Below are positions 35,318 to 43,819 of a DNA stretch of 57,189 nt, piece after piece. The translations under genes were made by a program, and so were the position numbers. The notes beneath the pieces were generated by a model. The model did no database searches. It worked only from the letters and a program-made list of their open reading frames with translations, and was not told the DNA's origin. Within the stretch, counting starts at the first letter, position 1, and each line of letters begins with the position of its first letter. Source of the stretch: Vibrio methylphosphonaticus (lineage in GTDB: Bacteria; Pseudomonadota; Gammaproteobacteria; Enterobacterales; Vibrionaceae); the NCBI RefSeq assembly GCF_023634655.1, contig NZ_JAMKMS010000024.1, positions 1-57,189 on the forward strand, given 5' to 3'.

Positions 35318-36415
35318 TTACTGACCATACGCTGGGTAATCATTCAGACCTTTTTCATTGCCACCAAACAACGTATTGGGATCATGTTCGGCTAATGGGT
35401 ATTGATGTTGAATTCGAGCAGGTAAATCGGGATTAGCGACAAAAGGTCGACCAAAACCAACCAGATCGGTCATACCTTCGACGACTGCCTGCTCAGCTTT
35501 TTCTGCGTTATAACGCCCTGCATAAATGAGCACCCCTTTAAATGCATCGCGGACCGCTTGCTTAAAGGCCACTGGCGTTCCTGGTGCGTCGTCCCAATCG
35601 ACTTCTGCGATGTGCAGGTACACGATACCAAGTTCATTTAGCATGGCTGCCGCCGCGGTATACGTTTCTACTGGATTTGCATCCACCGTGCCATTTAGAG
35701 ATGTAAACGGCGCCAAACGCACACCGACTCGGTCAGCGCCAATCGCATCGCTCATCGCTTCTACCACTTCTCGCATGAAACGCAATCGATTTTCGACAGA
35801 GCCGCCATATTCGTCAGTACGGTTATTGGCCTCTGAATCAATAAATTGATTGATCAAATATCCATTCGCCGCGTGAAGTTCAATCCCATCAAACCCGGCT
35901 TCTAACGCATTGATCGCCGCTTGACGATACTGACCAACAACGTCCAAAATGTCAGACTTCGTCATGGCACGAGGTTCCACCACGTCCACAAAGCCAGGCT
36001 CTTGCGTGCAATTGTCAATAAACACTTTCACGTTCTCAGCCTTAATCGCTGAAGATGAAATAGGTTGTTGGCCGCCAATATTATCTGGGTGAGTCACACG
36101 ACCGACATGCCATAGCTGTGCAAAAATAACACCACCGTTATCATGTACCGCGTCCGTTACCTTTTTCCAGCCTCTAATTTGCTCCGCAGAGTAAATACCT
36201 GGTGTCCAAGCATAACCTTGTCCTTGAGGATGAATTTGAGTGCCTTCTGCAACAATCAATCCAGCACTTGCACGCTGTGCATAGTATGTCGCCATCATAT
36301 CATTGGCGACATTACCAGGTTGCGTAGCACGTGAACGCGTCATCGGAGGCATGACGATACGATTCTTTAATGTAAGAGAACCAAGTTGCAACGGTTGAAA
36401 TAAAGCGTCTTTCAT
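35318..36415 (-). CDS. nemA: N-ethylmaleimide reductase-type ene reductase (Old Yellow Enzyme)
   Basis: FMN enzyme reducing activated C=C bonds of maleimides, enals and nitro compounds with NADPH. 365 residues: NRIVMPPMTRSRA near the N-terminus, FAQLWHVGRV, HAANGYLINQFID (FMN and substrate His/Asn), then GFGRPFVANPDLP phosphate-binding region near 330. AAAGGAAATCATA precedes ATG. It follows gloA by 11 bases, forming a two-gene electrophile-detoxification operon; in E. coli nemA and gloA are also linked but under NemR, which is absent here. Confidence 0.9.
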   Translation of the reverse strand: MKDALFQPLQLGSLTLKNRIVMPPMTRSRATQPGNVANDMMATYYAQRASAGLIVAEGTQIHPQGQGYAWTPGIYSAEQIRGWKKVTDAVHDNGGVIFAQLWHVGRVTHPDNIGGQQPISSSAIKAENVKVFIDNCTQEPGFVDVVEPRAMTKSDILDVVGQYRQAAINALEAGFDGIELHAANGYLINQFIDSEANNRTDEYGGSVENRLRFMREVVEAMSDAIGADRVGVRLAPFTSLNGTVDANPVETYTAAAAMLNELGIVYLHIAEVDWDDAPGTPVAFKQAVRDAFKGVLIYAGRYNAEKAEQAVVEGMTDLVGFGRPFVANPDLPARIQHQYPLAEHDPNTLFGGNEKGLNDYPAYGQ

Positions 36416-36426
36416 TATGATTTCCT

Positions 36427-36819
36427 TTAGTTAACTTGGATCAGTTCAATTTGGTAGCCGTCTGGGTCAACAACAAAAGCGATGTGAGTACTGCCCCCTT
36501 TGACTGGACCTGGCTCACGAGTGACTTGACCACCCTGCTGTTTAATTGCGTCGCACATAGCATAGATATCATCGGTTCCAAGCGCGATGTGACCGAAGGC
36601 GTTGCCCATTTCGTACTGGTCGGTGTCCCAGTTAAATGTCAGTTCAATCGTCGAACTGCTTGGTTGCCCTGGATACCCTACAAACACCAGCGTATAGCGA
36701 TAATCGTTATTGTCGGTTCTATCTAATACAGACATCCCCAGCACTTGTGTATAAAATTCAATAGACTTTTCAAGGTTGGCGACGCGTAACATGGTGTGCA
36801 AAATTTTCATTTTCATCAT
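36427..36819 (-). CDS. gloA: Glyoxalase I (lactoylglutathione lyase)
   Basis: 130-residue metalloenzyme converting the methylglyoxal-glutathione hemithioacetal to lactoylglutathione. Metal ligands expected in ILHTMLRV (His), STIELTFNW (Glu), FGHIALG (His) and YQIELIQVN (Glu) are all present. Several ATGs cluster at the start (36819, 36816, 36810). First gene of the gloA-nemA operon. Upstream AT-rich sequence carries the palindrome TTATAATTATAA (36926-36937), which could be a regulator site. Confidence 0.92.
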   Translation of the reverse strand: MMKMKILHTMLRVANLEKSIEFYTQVLGMSVLDRTDNNDYRYTLVFVGYPGQPSSSTIELTFNWDTDQYEMGNAFGHIALGTDDIYAMCDAIKQQGGQVTREPGPVKGGSTHIAFVVDPDGYQIELIQVN

Positions 36820-37171
36820 TCTCTATCTAAGCGTTCAAGCGGTGGAACGACCAACCGTGAAACGTGACTAAATCATTGGCACTATCTTAACGCCCCTTCA
36901 ATAAATGTATAATTATCATTAGTTCTTATAATTATAATATTTTGTTATTACGCTAATGAATAAAACATCCAAACACTAACAACGGCTATTTAGTCGCAAC
37001 GCCTCGCAGCGCCATGGATAGACCCCGCTGAAATACACAAGGTTAATTCATTGAATAATATTGTTATTTATCACGATGCTCTACGTTTTGCTCAAATAAC
37101 GAAAAGAAACCATTGACCTCTGTTATTATTCCTCCTACCATTAATCGTCTTTTAACGATTAGAGATAGCGA
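36820..37171. other. Divergent intergenic region gloA / arsR
   Basis: About 350 bases between divergent operons. The arsR promoter and operator are at its right end (see 37113-37161). The gloA side has a perfect AT palindrome at 36926-36937 and a Fur-box-like ATAATTATCATT at about 36910, too weak to assign. No gene seen. Confidence 0.45.
37113..37161 (+). promoter_or_regulatory. arsR promoter with candidate ArsR operator
   Basis: TTGACC (37113-37118) and TACCAT (37136-37141) with a 17-base spacer form a sigma-70 promoter. Immediately downstream, TAATCGT (37142-37148) and ACGATTA (37155-37161) form a dyad with 6-base spacing just before the arsR ribosome binding site, the usual place for an ArsR/SmtB operator. 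Autorepression is inferred. Confidence 0.55.
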
Positions 37172-37513
37172 ATGACTTCTACTTGCCAACCAACACTGCC
37201 AAGCGACTTTACTCCAACGGCGGAAAGAGAGCAGGATGAACAACAGTTTGCTGCCATGTGCAAAGCACTCTCACACCCAGCAAGAATTCGAATCATCAGC
37301 ATTCTGTCCATACTGGATAAATCTGGTGGTTGCTTAAACAGCGATTTGGTGTCGCAGCTCGGTCTTGCCCAATCAACGGTTTCTGAGCATCTACGCATTC
37401 TGCGACTCGCAGGTTTTATTAGCGCAGAATCGATACCCCCTAAAATGTGTTACCGCATAAATAGAGAAGCGTTTGCAACGTATGACGCAATGAGTAAGGC
37501 CATCTTAAATTAA
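37172..37513 (+). CDS. arsR: ArsR-family regulator of arsenite efflux
   Basis: 113-residue winged-helix repressor: AMCKALSHPARIRIISIL, then the recognition helix region LGLAQSTVSEHLRILRLAGF. Family members next to ACR3 often have a Cys pair in the loop before the helix-turn-helix; here only GGCLNSDL remains, with single Cys at residues 4, about 30 and in PKMCYRIN, so the metalloid site must use a different Cys set or be weakened. It precedes the arsenite permease gene, and release by arsenite is the expected signal. Confidence 0.8.
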   Translation: MTSTCQPTLPSDFTPTAEREQDEQQFAAMCKALSHPARIRIISILSILDKSGGCLNSDLVSQLGLAQSTVSEHLRILRLAGFISAESIPPKMCYRINREAFATYDAMSKAILN

Positions 37514-37560
37514 CGTTAGTACAAGCTTGCGGTAAGCCACCAAGTGATAGTTCGACATAA

Positions 37561-37608
37561 CTGCAAAGCTGCAAAGCTGCAAAGCTGCAAAGCTGCAAAG
37601 CTGCAAAA
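37561..37608. repeat. 8-base tandem repeat, six copies (CTGCAAAG)
   Basis: Five exact CTGCAAAG units and a sixth ending AA fill 37561-37608 in the arsR-acr3 spacer, flanked on both sides by ATAGTTCGAC. Unit number could vary between strains and alter spacing or mRNA structure between the two genes. Confidence 0.85.
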
Positions 37609-37724
37609 CTATAGTTCGACTAAGCTACTAAGCTACATTATTACGAAACACGGCGACATGTCGCCCACGTCACAATTTCATTAATTTAATCGCAATTCGA
37701 CGATAAACGATAGCAGAGCAAACA

Positions 37725-38783
37725 ATGCAACCAAAAATGAGTTTTTTAGATAGATACTTAACCGTGTGGATTTTTTCTGCCATGGCAATTGGTGTTTTTC
37801 TGGGGATTCAATTTCCTCAAATTGAACAATGGAACGAAGCCGTTTCCGTAGGGAGTACCAATATCCCTTTGGCGATTGGTCTCATTGTGATGATGTATCC
37901 CCCACTTGCCAAGGTCGACTACCGCTTACTTGGCTCCACTGTCAAAGATAAACGTGCCATTACACTGTCACTTATCATGAACTGGATAGTCGGACCTATT
38001 TTGATGTTTGTGCTCGCGTTAGTTTTTCTGGGTGATCATCCTGGCTATATGGTGGGCATTATTTTAATAGGTCTCGCTCGTTGCGTGGCGATGGTACTGG
38101 TTTGGAACGATATTGGCGGCGGTAATAAAGAATATGGCGCGGCATTAGTGGCACTTAACAGCGCTTTCCAAATTGTTAGCTACAGCTTTATGGCGTGGTT
38201 ATTCATCAGTGTCCTACCTCCTATCTTTGGCTACGAAGGTATGGTCGTTGACATCTCGATGATTGATATCGCCCACAGCGTACTCATTTACTTAGGCATT
38301 CCTTTTATTGCTGGCTTTTTGAGCCGTAAAATTCTGGTGTCGATGAAAGGTGAACATTGGTACAACACGGTGTTTATTCCAAAAATCTCTCCTCTGACAC
38401 TTATCGCGTTATTGGCGACGATTGTATTGATGTTCAGCCTTAAAGGCGAAATGATCGTAGAGCTACCAATGGATGTCGTGCGCATTGCCATTCCACTCAC
38501 CATCTATTTCGTCTCGATGTTTTTCATAAGTTTCTTCATTGGTAAAAGACTGGGCATCCCGTACGACAAAAACGCGTCTATTGCCTTTACGGCAACAGGT
38601 AATAACTTTGAGTTAGCGATTGCCGTATCGATCGCCGTCTTTGGTATTCATTCTGATCAAGCCTTTGCGGGAGTGATTGGTCCACTGATTGAAGTGCCGG
38701 TGTTAATCTACTTAGTGAACGTTGCACTAAAAATGAAGACTAACTACGATCAAAAGAAGTCCGCCGTTCTGGACCATAAGTAG
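37725..38783 (+). CDS. ACR3-family arsenite efflux permease
   Basis: Exports arsenite across the inner membrane, driven by the membrane potential. 352 residues, ten predicted helices. Family hallmarks: MYPPLAKVDY, LIGLARCVAMVLVWN with the essential Cys of the family in helix 4, and FTATGNNFELAIAV. It is 211 bases downstream of arsR with an octamer repeat between; same transcript is likely. Its terminator follows at 38834. No arsenate reductase gene is adjacent. Confidence 0.9.
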   Translation: MQPKMSFLDRYLTVWIFSAMAIGVFLGIQFPQIEQWNEAVSVGSTNIPLAIGLIVMMYPPLAKVDYRLLGSTVKDKRAITLSLIMNWIVGPILMFVLALVFLGDHPGYMVGIILIGLARCVAMVLVWNDIGGGNKEYGAALVALNSAFQIVSYSFMAWLFISVLPPIFGYEGMVVDISMIDIAHSVLIYLGIPFIAGFLSRKILVSMKGEHWYNTVFIPKISPLTLIALLATIVLMFSLKGEMIVELPMDVVRIAIPLTIYFVSMFFISFFIGKRLGIPYDKNASIAFTATGNNFELAIAVSIAVFGIHSDQAFAGVIGPLIEVPVLIYLVNVALKMKTNYDQKKSAVLDHK

Positions 38784-38833
38784 TTGGTTTTGCTAACAAC
38801 CACCAGCGTTGTCAGCGGCGTTGATTGATTTAA

Positions 38834-38862
38834 AAAAGGGCAGCCGATTTGGCTGCCCTTTT
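38834..38862. terminator. Bidirectional terminator between acr3 and serC
   Basis: AAAAGGGCAGCC and GGCTGCCCTTTT pair perfectly around GATTT, flanked by A's on the left and T's on the right, between converging genes. Confidence 0.85.
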
Positions 38863-38973
38863 CATCTTTATTCTTGCTACACCCTGTAAACTGAGCGTTT
38901 GAGTCTGTAGCTTGGTGCATCGTTTATTTTTCGAACTCGTTAATTGACTGGACGCAGTAATTTATTGAACACG

Positions 38974-40089
38974 TTATTGAGTCACTTGCTGATACGCCCA
39001 ATCTAGCCAAGGCAGCAACGCTTCTAAATCTTGACTCTCCACCGTGGCCCCAGCCCAAATTCGCAATCCCGATGGGGCATCTTTGTATGCACCAATATCG
39101 TATCCTGCCCCTTCTTTGTCTAACAATGCGACCAAGGCTTTAGTTTGGGCTTCACTCGCATCTAAAGTAAAGCAAACACTTGTGTTTGAACGCTGAGAAT
39201 CCTCTTGCGCCAAAAAGTGGACCCAAGATCGAGAGGCGACAAAACGGGTTAACACCGCTAAGTTTGCTTGCGACTTTTCAATCGCAGCACCAACGCCACC
39301 AATATCAGACACCCAGCCTAATGCATCAAGATAATCCGCGACACATAGCATAGATGGGGTATTAATCGTCGCGCCACTAAAGAGCCCTTCTATGACTTTA
39401 CCAGATTGTGTCATCCTAAAAATTTTCGGTAACGGCCAAGGTGGCTGATAGGACTCAAGCCGCTTAATCGCATTTGGACTCAATACAATCACACCATGGG
39501 CTCCTTCCCCACCAAGTACCTTCTGCCAACTAAATGTGGTGACGTCCAGTTTTTCCCATGGCATCTCCATCGCAAAAACGGCAGACGTTGCATCACAAAT
39601 CGTCAACCCTGTTCTCGATTCACTGATCCAATCCCCATTAGGGACTTTTACGCCCGACGTCGTACCATTCCACGTGAACAATACGTCATTTTCTGGATTG
39701 GCTTGCGACAAATCAGGCAACTGGCCATACTCCGCCGAATACGTATTTACATCACTCAGTTTAAGCTGCTTTACAATATCATTGAGCCAACCGGCACCAA
39801 ATGATTCCCAATGAAAGACATCAATGGCGCGTTGACCCAGCATCGACCACATCACCATTTCCATCGCGCCGGTATCCGATGCTGGAACGATACCAACGCG
39901 ATAGTCATCTGGGATACCAAGGATCGATTTGGTTTGTTGAATCGCCTCTGAAAGCGCAGCCTTACCGACTGAAGAGCGATGAGAACGACCTAATGTAGAA
40001 ATATTCAGGTTGTTAATATCATAACCTGGGCGTTTCGCGCATGGTCCAGAAGAAAAATTAGGATTATTGGGTAACACTTGAGGTTTCAT
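38974..40089 (-). CDS. serC: Phosphoserine aminotransferase (Methanosarcina-type SerC)
   Basis: PLP enzyme making phosphoserine from 3-phosphohydroxypyruvate in serine biosynthesis. 371 residues. Substrate-binding start NFSSGPCAKRPGY, TLGRSHRSSVGK, the strand DATSAVFAM and the PLP lysine in FSWQKVLGGEGAHG. This layout is the Methanosarcina/alpha-proteobacterial subtype rather than the E. coli SerC type, so it may be a second, transferred copy. ATG at 40089 follows GGGAGG; upstream in-frame residues are not conserved. Confidence 0.85.
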   Translation of the reverse strand: MKPQVLPNNPNFSSGPCAKRPGYDINNLNISTLGRSHRSSVGKAALSEAIQQTKSILGIPDDYRVGIVPASDTGAMEMVMWSMLGQRAIDVFHWESFGAGWLNDIVKQLKLSDVNTYSAEYGQLPDLSQANPENDVLFTWNGTTSGVKVPNGDWISESRTGLTICDATSAVFAMEMPWEKLDVTTFSWQKVLGGEGAHGVIVLSPNAIKRLESYQPPWPLPKIFRMTQSGKVIEGLFSGATINTPSMLCVADYLDALGWVSDIGGVGAAIEKSQANLAVLTRFVASRSWVHFLAQEDSQRSNTSVCFTLDASEAQTKALVALLDKEGAGYDIGAYKDAPSGLRIWAGATVESQDLEALLPWLDWAYQQVTQ

Positions 40090-40174
40090 AAGCCTCCCTG
40101 CTTGTGAACGCATAAATTAGCCTAGCATTCTCTCTCAATTGAATAATTAATCAACCTCGAAACCACGACTCAGA

Positions 40175-40209
40175 CAAAAAAAAGGGTAACACCAAACGGT
40201 ATTACCCTT
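40175..40209 (-). terminator. Intrinsic terminator of the DUF819 gene
   Basis: AAGGGTAA (40182-40189) and TTACCCTT (40202-40209) pair around 12 bases, and the minus-strand reading runs into eight T's. Confidence 0.8.
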
Positions 40210-40259
40210 AATCAATCTTAGCTTATGCGGACTCCAATCGATATTAGAGAACGGTCAAT

Positions 40260-41492
40260 CTAACCAACAACGCTAACCGCTGCTTGCATGATAATGCCGC
40301 ATATATACGCACCGTATGTACCAAGTGCATAACCGAGTACTGCCATCAAAATACCGACCGGCGCTAGCGCGGGGTGGAACGCGGCGGCAACAACTGGAGC
40401 AGAAGCCGCACCACCAACGTTAGCTTGGCTACCTACCGCCATAAAGAACAACGGAGCACGGATTAATTTAGCCACAACAATCATCAGTACAGCATGAATA
40501 GTTAACCAAGTAATACCAATAAAGAAGTAACCTGGGTTATCCAATATTGCAGTAACATCCATCTGCATACCAATGGTAGCGACTAGAATATAAATGAAAG
40601 CTGAACCAATTTTTGACGCACCTGCGTGCTCTAAAGTACGTGCGCTTTTGAAGGTTGACGCGATCAGTGCAAACGTCGTGACTAATACAATTAACCAGAA
40701 GAAGCCTGACGTTAAGCTGTATTTCGCCAACTCCGGTGCATTAGTCTCAATCCACGGTGCAATTAAGTCTGCAAAGAAGTGCGCTAGACCCGTCAGACCA
40801 AAAGCAATAGCGACAACTTTCATCATGTCAGTCGTCGTAATCGGTCTCGCATTCTCTTTTTCGTAGTGCGCAACGGTTTCTTTGAGCTCATCAATTGAAG
40901 AGGTGTCCGCTTTCAACCAAGCATCGACTTTCTTTTGGCGTCCTGCCATTATCAGCAAGATTGCCATCCAAATATTGGCACAGATAACATCAACCGTAAT
41001 CATTGCAGAAAACAGCTTGTCATCAACGTCGAATACCTCTTTCATCGCAGCTTGGTTTGCACCGCCGCCAATCCAAGAACCCGCAACCGTTGTTAGACCG
41101 CGCCATACATCCCCACCGACTAACTCTGGGTTCACTGCATTAATGATCAGCAACGCGATTGGGCCGCCAATGATGATTCCGAGTGTACCGGTTAAAAACA
41201 TAATGATTGCTTTTGAGCCCAAACCAAAGATTTTTCTTAAGTCCGCGGAGACAATCAACAATACTAGTGCGCCAGGCAGAAGGTAGCGACTTGCGACAAA
41301 ATATAAGTTTGAACTTGAACCGTCGATGACACCGGTCGTGTTCAACAATGATGGGACGAAATAGCAAAGCAATAAACCAGGGACAAAAGTATAGAATTTT
41401 TTCCAAAACGGATTCTGGCTGCTTTCTGTAATGAATACCCCACCTAGAATTAAGGCGAGCATACCCATTATGACTGCATCATTTGTGACCAT
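40260..41492 (-). CDS. DUF819 family membrane protein
   Basis: 410-residue polytopic inner-membrane protein with about ten helices and the family glycine-rich loops GSWIGGGANQAAM and GSQANVGGAASAPVVAAA, a two-fold pattern seen in carboxylate-transporter-like folds. DUF819 members are proposed permeases; the substrate is unknown. I start at the ATG at 41492 (GGAGATC upstream); the longer open frame adds 56 residues that are not hydrophobic-start-like. Single gene with its own terminator. Confidence 0.82.
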   Translation of the reverse strand: MVTNDAVIMGMLALILGGVFITESSQNPFWKKFYTFVPGLLLCYFVPSLLNTTGVIDGSSSNLYFVASRYLLPGALVLLIVSADLRKIFGLGSKAIIMFLTGTLGIIIGGPIALLIINAVNPELVGGDVWRGLTTVAGSWIGGGANQAAMKEVFDVDDKLFSAMITVDVICANIWMAILLIMAGRQKKVDAWLKADTSSIDELKETVAHYEKENARPITTTDMMKVVAIAFGLTGLAHFFADLIAPWIETNAPELAKYSLTSGFFWLIVLVTTFALIASTFKSARTLEHAGASKIGSAFIYILVATIGMQMDVTAILDNPGYFFIGITWLTIHAVLMIVVAKLIRAPLFFMAVGSQANVGGAASAPVVAAAFHPALAPVGILMAVLGYALGTYGAYICGIIMQAAVSVVG

Positions 41493-42292
41493 TGTTATAG
41501 ATCTCCATCTGTTATGTTCTTTCGAACATCGTTTATCAACTGGCGGGAGACTATACATGCAAGGCCAATGTGCTACAAATTGTAACAATTCGCTTGAAAA
41601 AAATACTTGCCAGCCTCTATATAACACCAACAAATAAGAGCGAACATAGCTTCTCGTCAATATGCCGAGCTTTTAATAACCAACATTCCAAACATAAATT
41701 AAATGGGAATCAGTACGTTAGCTGATAGAATCATATTTAGGTTTGCGTCATTATTCCTATAAATTCACTTCAAGCGAATGTTAGTAGTACATAACATTGG
41801 TAGAAAACAGCCCTGAATGACTATTTCTTAATCACTTTTTTGATGGTATTAATTTGACACTCATCACATAAACATAAGTCTTTACGCACAAGAATTGACA
41901 GAAAAGCCGAAAAAACCGTAATTCACCTAACAGTTCACCAGCAATTTCTTTCGATTTTGACCCTGTACTGACGAACGTCACGAAGACGTTCTTGCATGAG
42001 TCGTGATTTATCTGATTCTGACATTCGCCCACGGAATTACTCCAGCAACGACACGACATTACTCCGGCAAAGAATAGTCCCGGCGCTATGCATAACATTG
42101 ATGTTCATCTACCGCGCTCACTGCACATTGCCACTCCATACAGTCCGCCTATCACTCCCGCCAAACTCATGCATCATACTGATACCTCAACCATGCTCAG
42201 ACGTCTGCTCACTAATTTACCTCCAATTACTGGATATTTATACAGCCCCACATTATACTGATTGTACATACAGTATTTAATGAGGTGTTGTT
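41493..42292. other. Long intergenic region upstream of DUF819 and the SOS-type small gene
   Basis: About 800 bases. The right end (42228-42275) holds two LexA boxes and a promoter. The remainder contains only short chance open frames with no ribosome binding site or family resemblance. A weak dyad (ACGAACGTC / GACGTTCTT, near 41970-41990) is the only other structure noticed; a small RNA cannot be excluded. Confidence 0.5.
42228..42275 (+). promoter_or_regulatory. Tandem LexA (SOS) boxes with overlapping promoter
   Basis: Box 1 at 42228-42247 reads TACTG-N10-CAGCC and box 2 at 42256-42275 reads TACTG-N10-CAGTA, both matching the E. coli/Vibrio LexA consensus TACTG(TA)5CAGTA in the invariant CTG-N10-CAG, 28 bases apart. 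TATACT (42254-42259) with TGGATA (42231-42236), spacer 17, forms a sigma-70 promoter lying across both boxes, so LexA should repress the 62-residue gene that starts at 42293. Confidence 0.8.
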
Positions 42293-42481
42293 ATGTTGCA
42301 AGAAAGATTAGACCGAATCAATGAACTGCGTAAACAAGCTATGGCTGATCCTAGTTTCGTTCAGTCCGCTGAAGCGCATAGACAAGCCATCCTCTCAGAA
42401 TATCAAGGTCATCACGGTCAATCATCGCGAAAGCCCAAAACGTTGTCAGAACTGTACAGCCGTTATAACGATAACATTTAG
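42293..42481 (+). CDS. Small protein under probable LexA control
   Basis: 62-residue hydrophilic protein, not recognised. The first 30 residues (LQERLDRINELRKQAM) form a likely amphipathic charged helix; a Gln/His/Ser-rich middle (GHHGQSSRKPK) and KTLSELYSRYND tail follow. No membrane segment, so it is unlike the TisB-type SOS toxins. GAGGTG precedes ATG. A different reading frame at 42321 overlaps, but lacks a ribosome binding site at its start. Two LexA boxes directly upstream make this a DNA-damage-inducible gene; it could inhibit division, a polymerase or a nuclease, but nothing in the sequence decides. Confidence 0.7.
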   Translation: MLQERLDRINELRKQAMADPSFVQSAEAHRQAILSEYQGHHGQSSRKPKTLSELYSRYNDNI

Positions 42482-42878
42482 TCAACTGACATCGATTGTT
42501 CCCAATTGATATTCAGTTTGGATATAGAAAGAAGCAGATATTGAGAGAAACAAGGTATATAACGAAACAAGATATAGAAAGAAACAGGGTATATAAAAAG
42601 AAAGGTGTACATTGAAAAAGCTTAGATACTGCAGAGCATGATAGTGAATAGACGAGTGCTCAGCACTAAGCGCACTTATTGCTTAGAATCATTTTATATT
42701 TAGAACCATTTTATACGCAGGATCACTTGATACTTGGGATAACCAACGTTAATGGCTACATCGTAATGGGGCTATCAACCCACTTACACGGAGCAGTCTA
42801 TGTAGGTGGGTAATGGGGTCTGTCATTGAGATCGGTCTGGGCATCTAAACGGACAAAGCAGGCCTTCTCCCTTGCAAG
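42482..42878. other. Intergenic region downstream of the LexA-box gene
   Basis: About 400 bases. GATATAGAAAGAARCAG occurs twice (42521 and 42571), and CCCACTTACA (42779-42788) pairs with TGTAGGTGGG (42801-42810) with one G-U wobble. No gene supported. Confidence 0.4.
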
Positions 42879-43175
42879 CTAGGGCATCTGCTCTTTACGC
42901 TCGACCTTGCATTCATATGAACCCATTTCAAATTCACGACATATCCAAGGTCGATTTTCATAGATCGTGCACATGTAAGTCTCACGATCAAGCGCTGAAC
43001 ACCAACCATCATCCAAGCGTAACATCGTTTCCGCGCCCCACTGGTCATAAGCGATATGCTCTTCGGGCACACCAGTATCAGTGATTATCATCACTTCCAA
43101 ACGGCAACAGCAAGCGTGACAGTTTGAACAAGTGACTTCTGACTCTTCTGTGATGTTCTGTATTTGAATGGTCAT
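42879..43175 (-). CDS. YkgJ-family cysteine cluster protein
   Basis: 98-residue Cys-rich protein. The motif CSNCHACCCRLEV near the N-terminus and the later spaced CTIYENRPWICREFEMGSYEC define the YkgJ/CxxCxxCC zinc- or iron-sulfur-binding family. I start at the ATG at 43175; a TTG 15 bases upstream is possible. Function unknown in the family. Single gene. Confidence 0.82.
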   Translation of the reverse strand: MTIQIQNITEESEVTCSNCHACCCRLEVMIITDTGVPEEHIAYDQWGAETMLRLDDGWCSALDRETYMCTIYENRPWICREFEMGSYECKVERKEQMP

Positions 43176-43339
43176 AAATTCTTTAATCAATCATTCTGCA
43201 ATCAATAGTGATGGCGCATAATACCTCAAACTTTGCCTTTTCGGTATTTGCGATTACTTCACGCTAACGTAATCCTCCTTCTCCCTACCTTATTCCTTCT
43301 TTATATAGTTATTTTTAGTGTGGCACTAAAGCGAAGGTA

Positions 43340-43615
43340 TTACTCAATAATTTGATAATGCCTTGCGACATTAACGGTCACTTTCCCCCACTCAGAGGCT
43401 TTAACTCGATCTTGGTGGTGTTCAAATGCTGATCGATCAACGAACTCTTCATAAACATTAAAACGCGTTTGGTCGTTTGCATCCGGATCTACTTCAAACA
43501 CTAAACAACCATCTTCTTTAAGCGTTAATGCCTTATGAGTCACCAATGCCTCGAGCACCGCTTTTCGCTCTTCAGTTGGTACTACGATGTAGCCTTTTAG
43601 TATCACTTTCGACAT
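43340..43615 (-). CDS. Antibiotic biosynthesis monooxygenase (ABM) domain protein
   Basis: 91-residue ferredoxin-fold dimeric protein of the ABM family (VILKGYIVVPTEERKAV start, CLVFEV, then the FNVYEEFVDRSAFEHH region). Such stand-alone forms are putative quinol monooxygenases or reactive-aldehyde related. AAGGATAG precedes ATG. Exact substrate unknown. Confidence 0.85.
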   Translation of the reverse strand: MSKVILKGYIVVPTEERKAVLEALVTHKALTLKEDGCLVFEVDPDANDQTRFNVYEEFVDRSAFEHHQDRVKASEWGKVTVNVARHYQIIE

Positions 43616-43819
43616 AACTATCCTTGTTATTATCGTTATCTAATTCCTGATGCTGCCATCATAATGCAATTGGTAACGAGTCTCGCGCATTTCGTAAAAG
43701 ACCTACACTTTCATGCTCAATAGCATCGCTTGTCTCGCATTGTTGCTTTATCAATGGCTAGATATCGGTATAATCGCCGCCCTAGTAATATCACTCCCCC
43801 ATTTGTAAGCGAGTCTCCA

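Noticed and set aside
36905..36940. Fur box upstream of gloA
   Set aside because: AT-rich sequence matches only partly; a perfect TTATAATTATAA palindrome overlaps and low complexity makes any AT-rich operator match unreliable.
41832..42098. Minus-strand frame in the long intergenic region
   Set aside because: No ribosome binding site, odd composition and no resemblance to any family.
42321..42509. Second frame overlapping the LexA-box gene
   Set aside because: Lacks a ribosome binding site at its start, whereas the frame from 42293 has GAGGTG.
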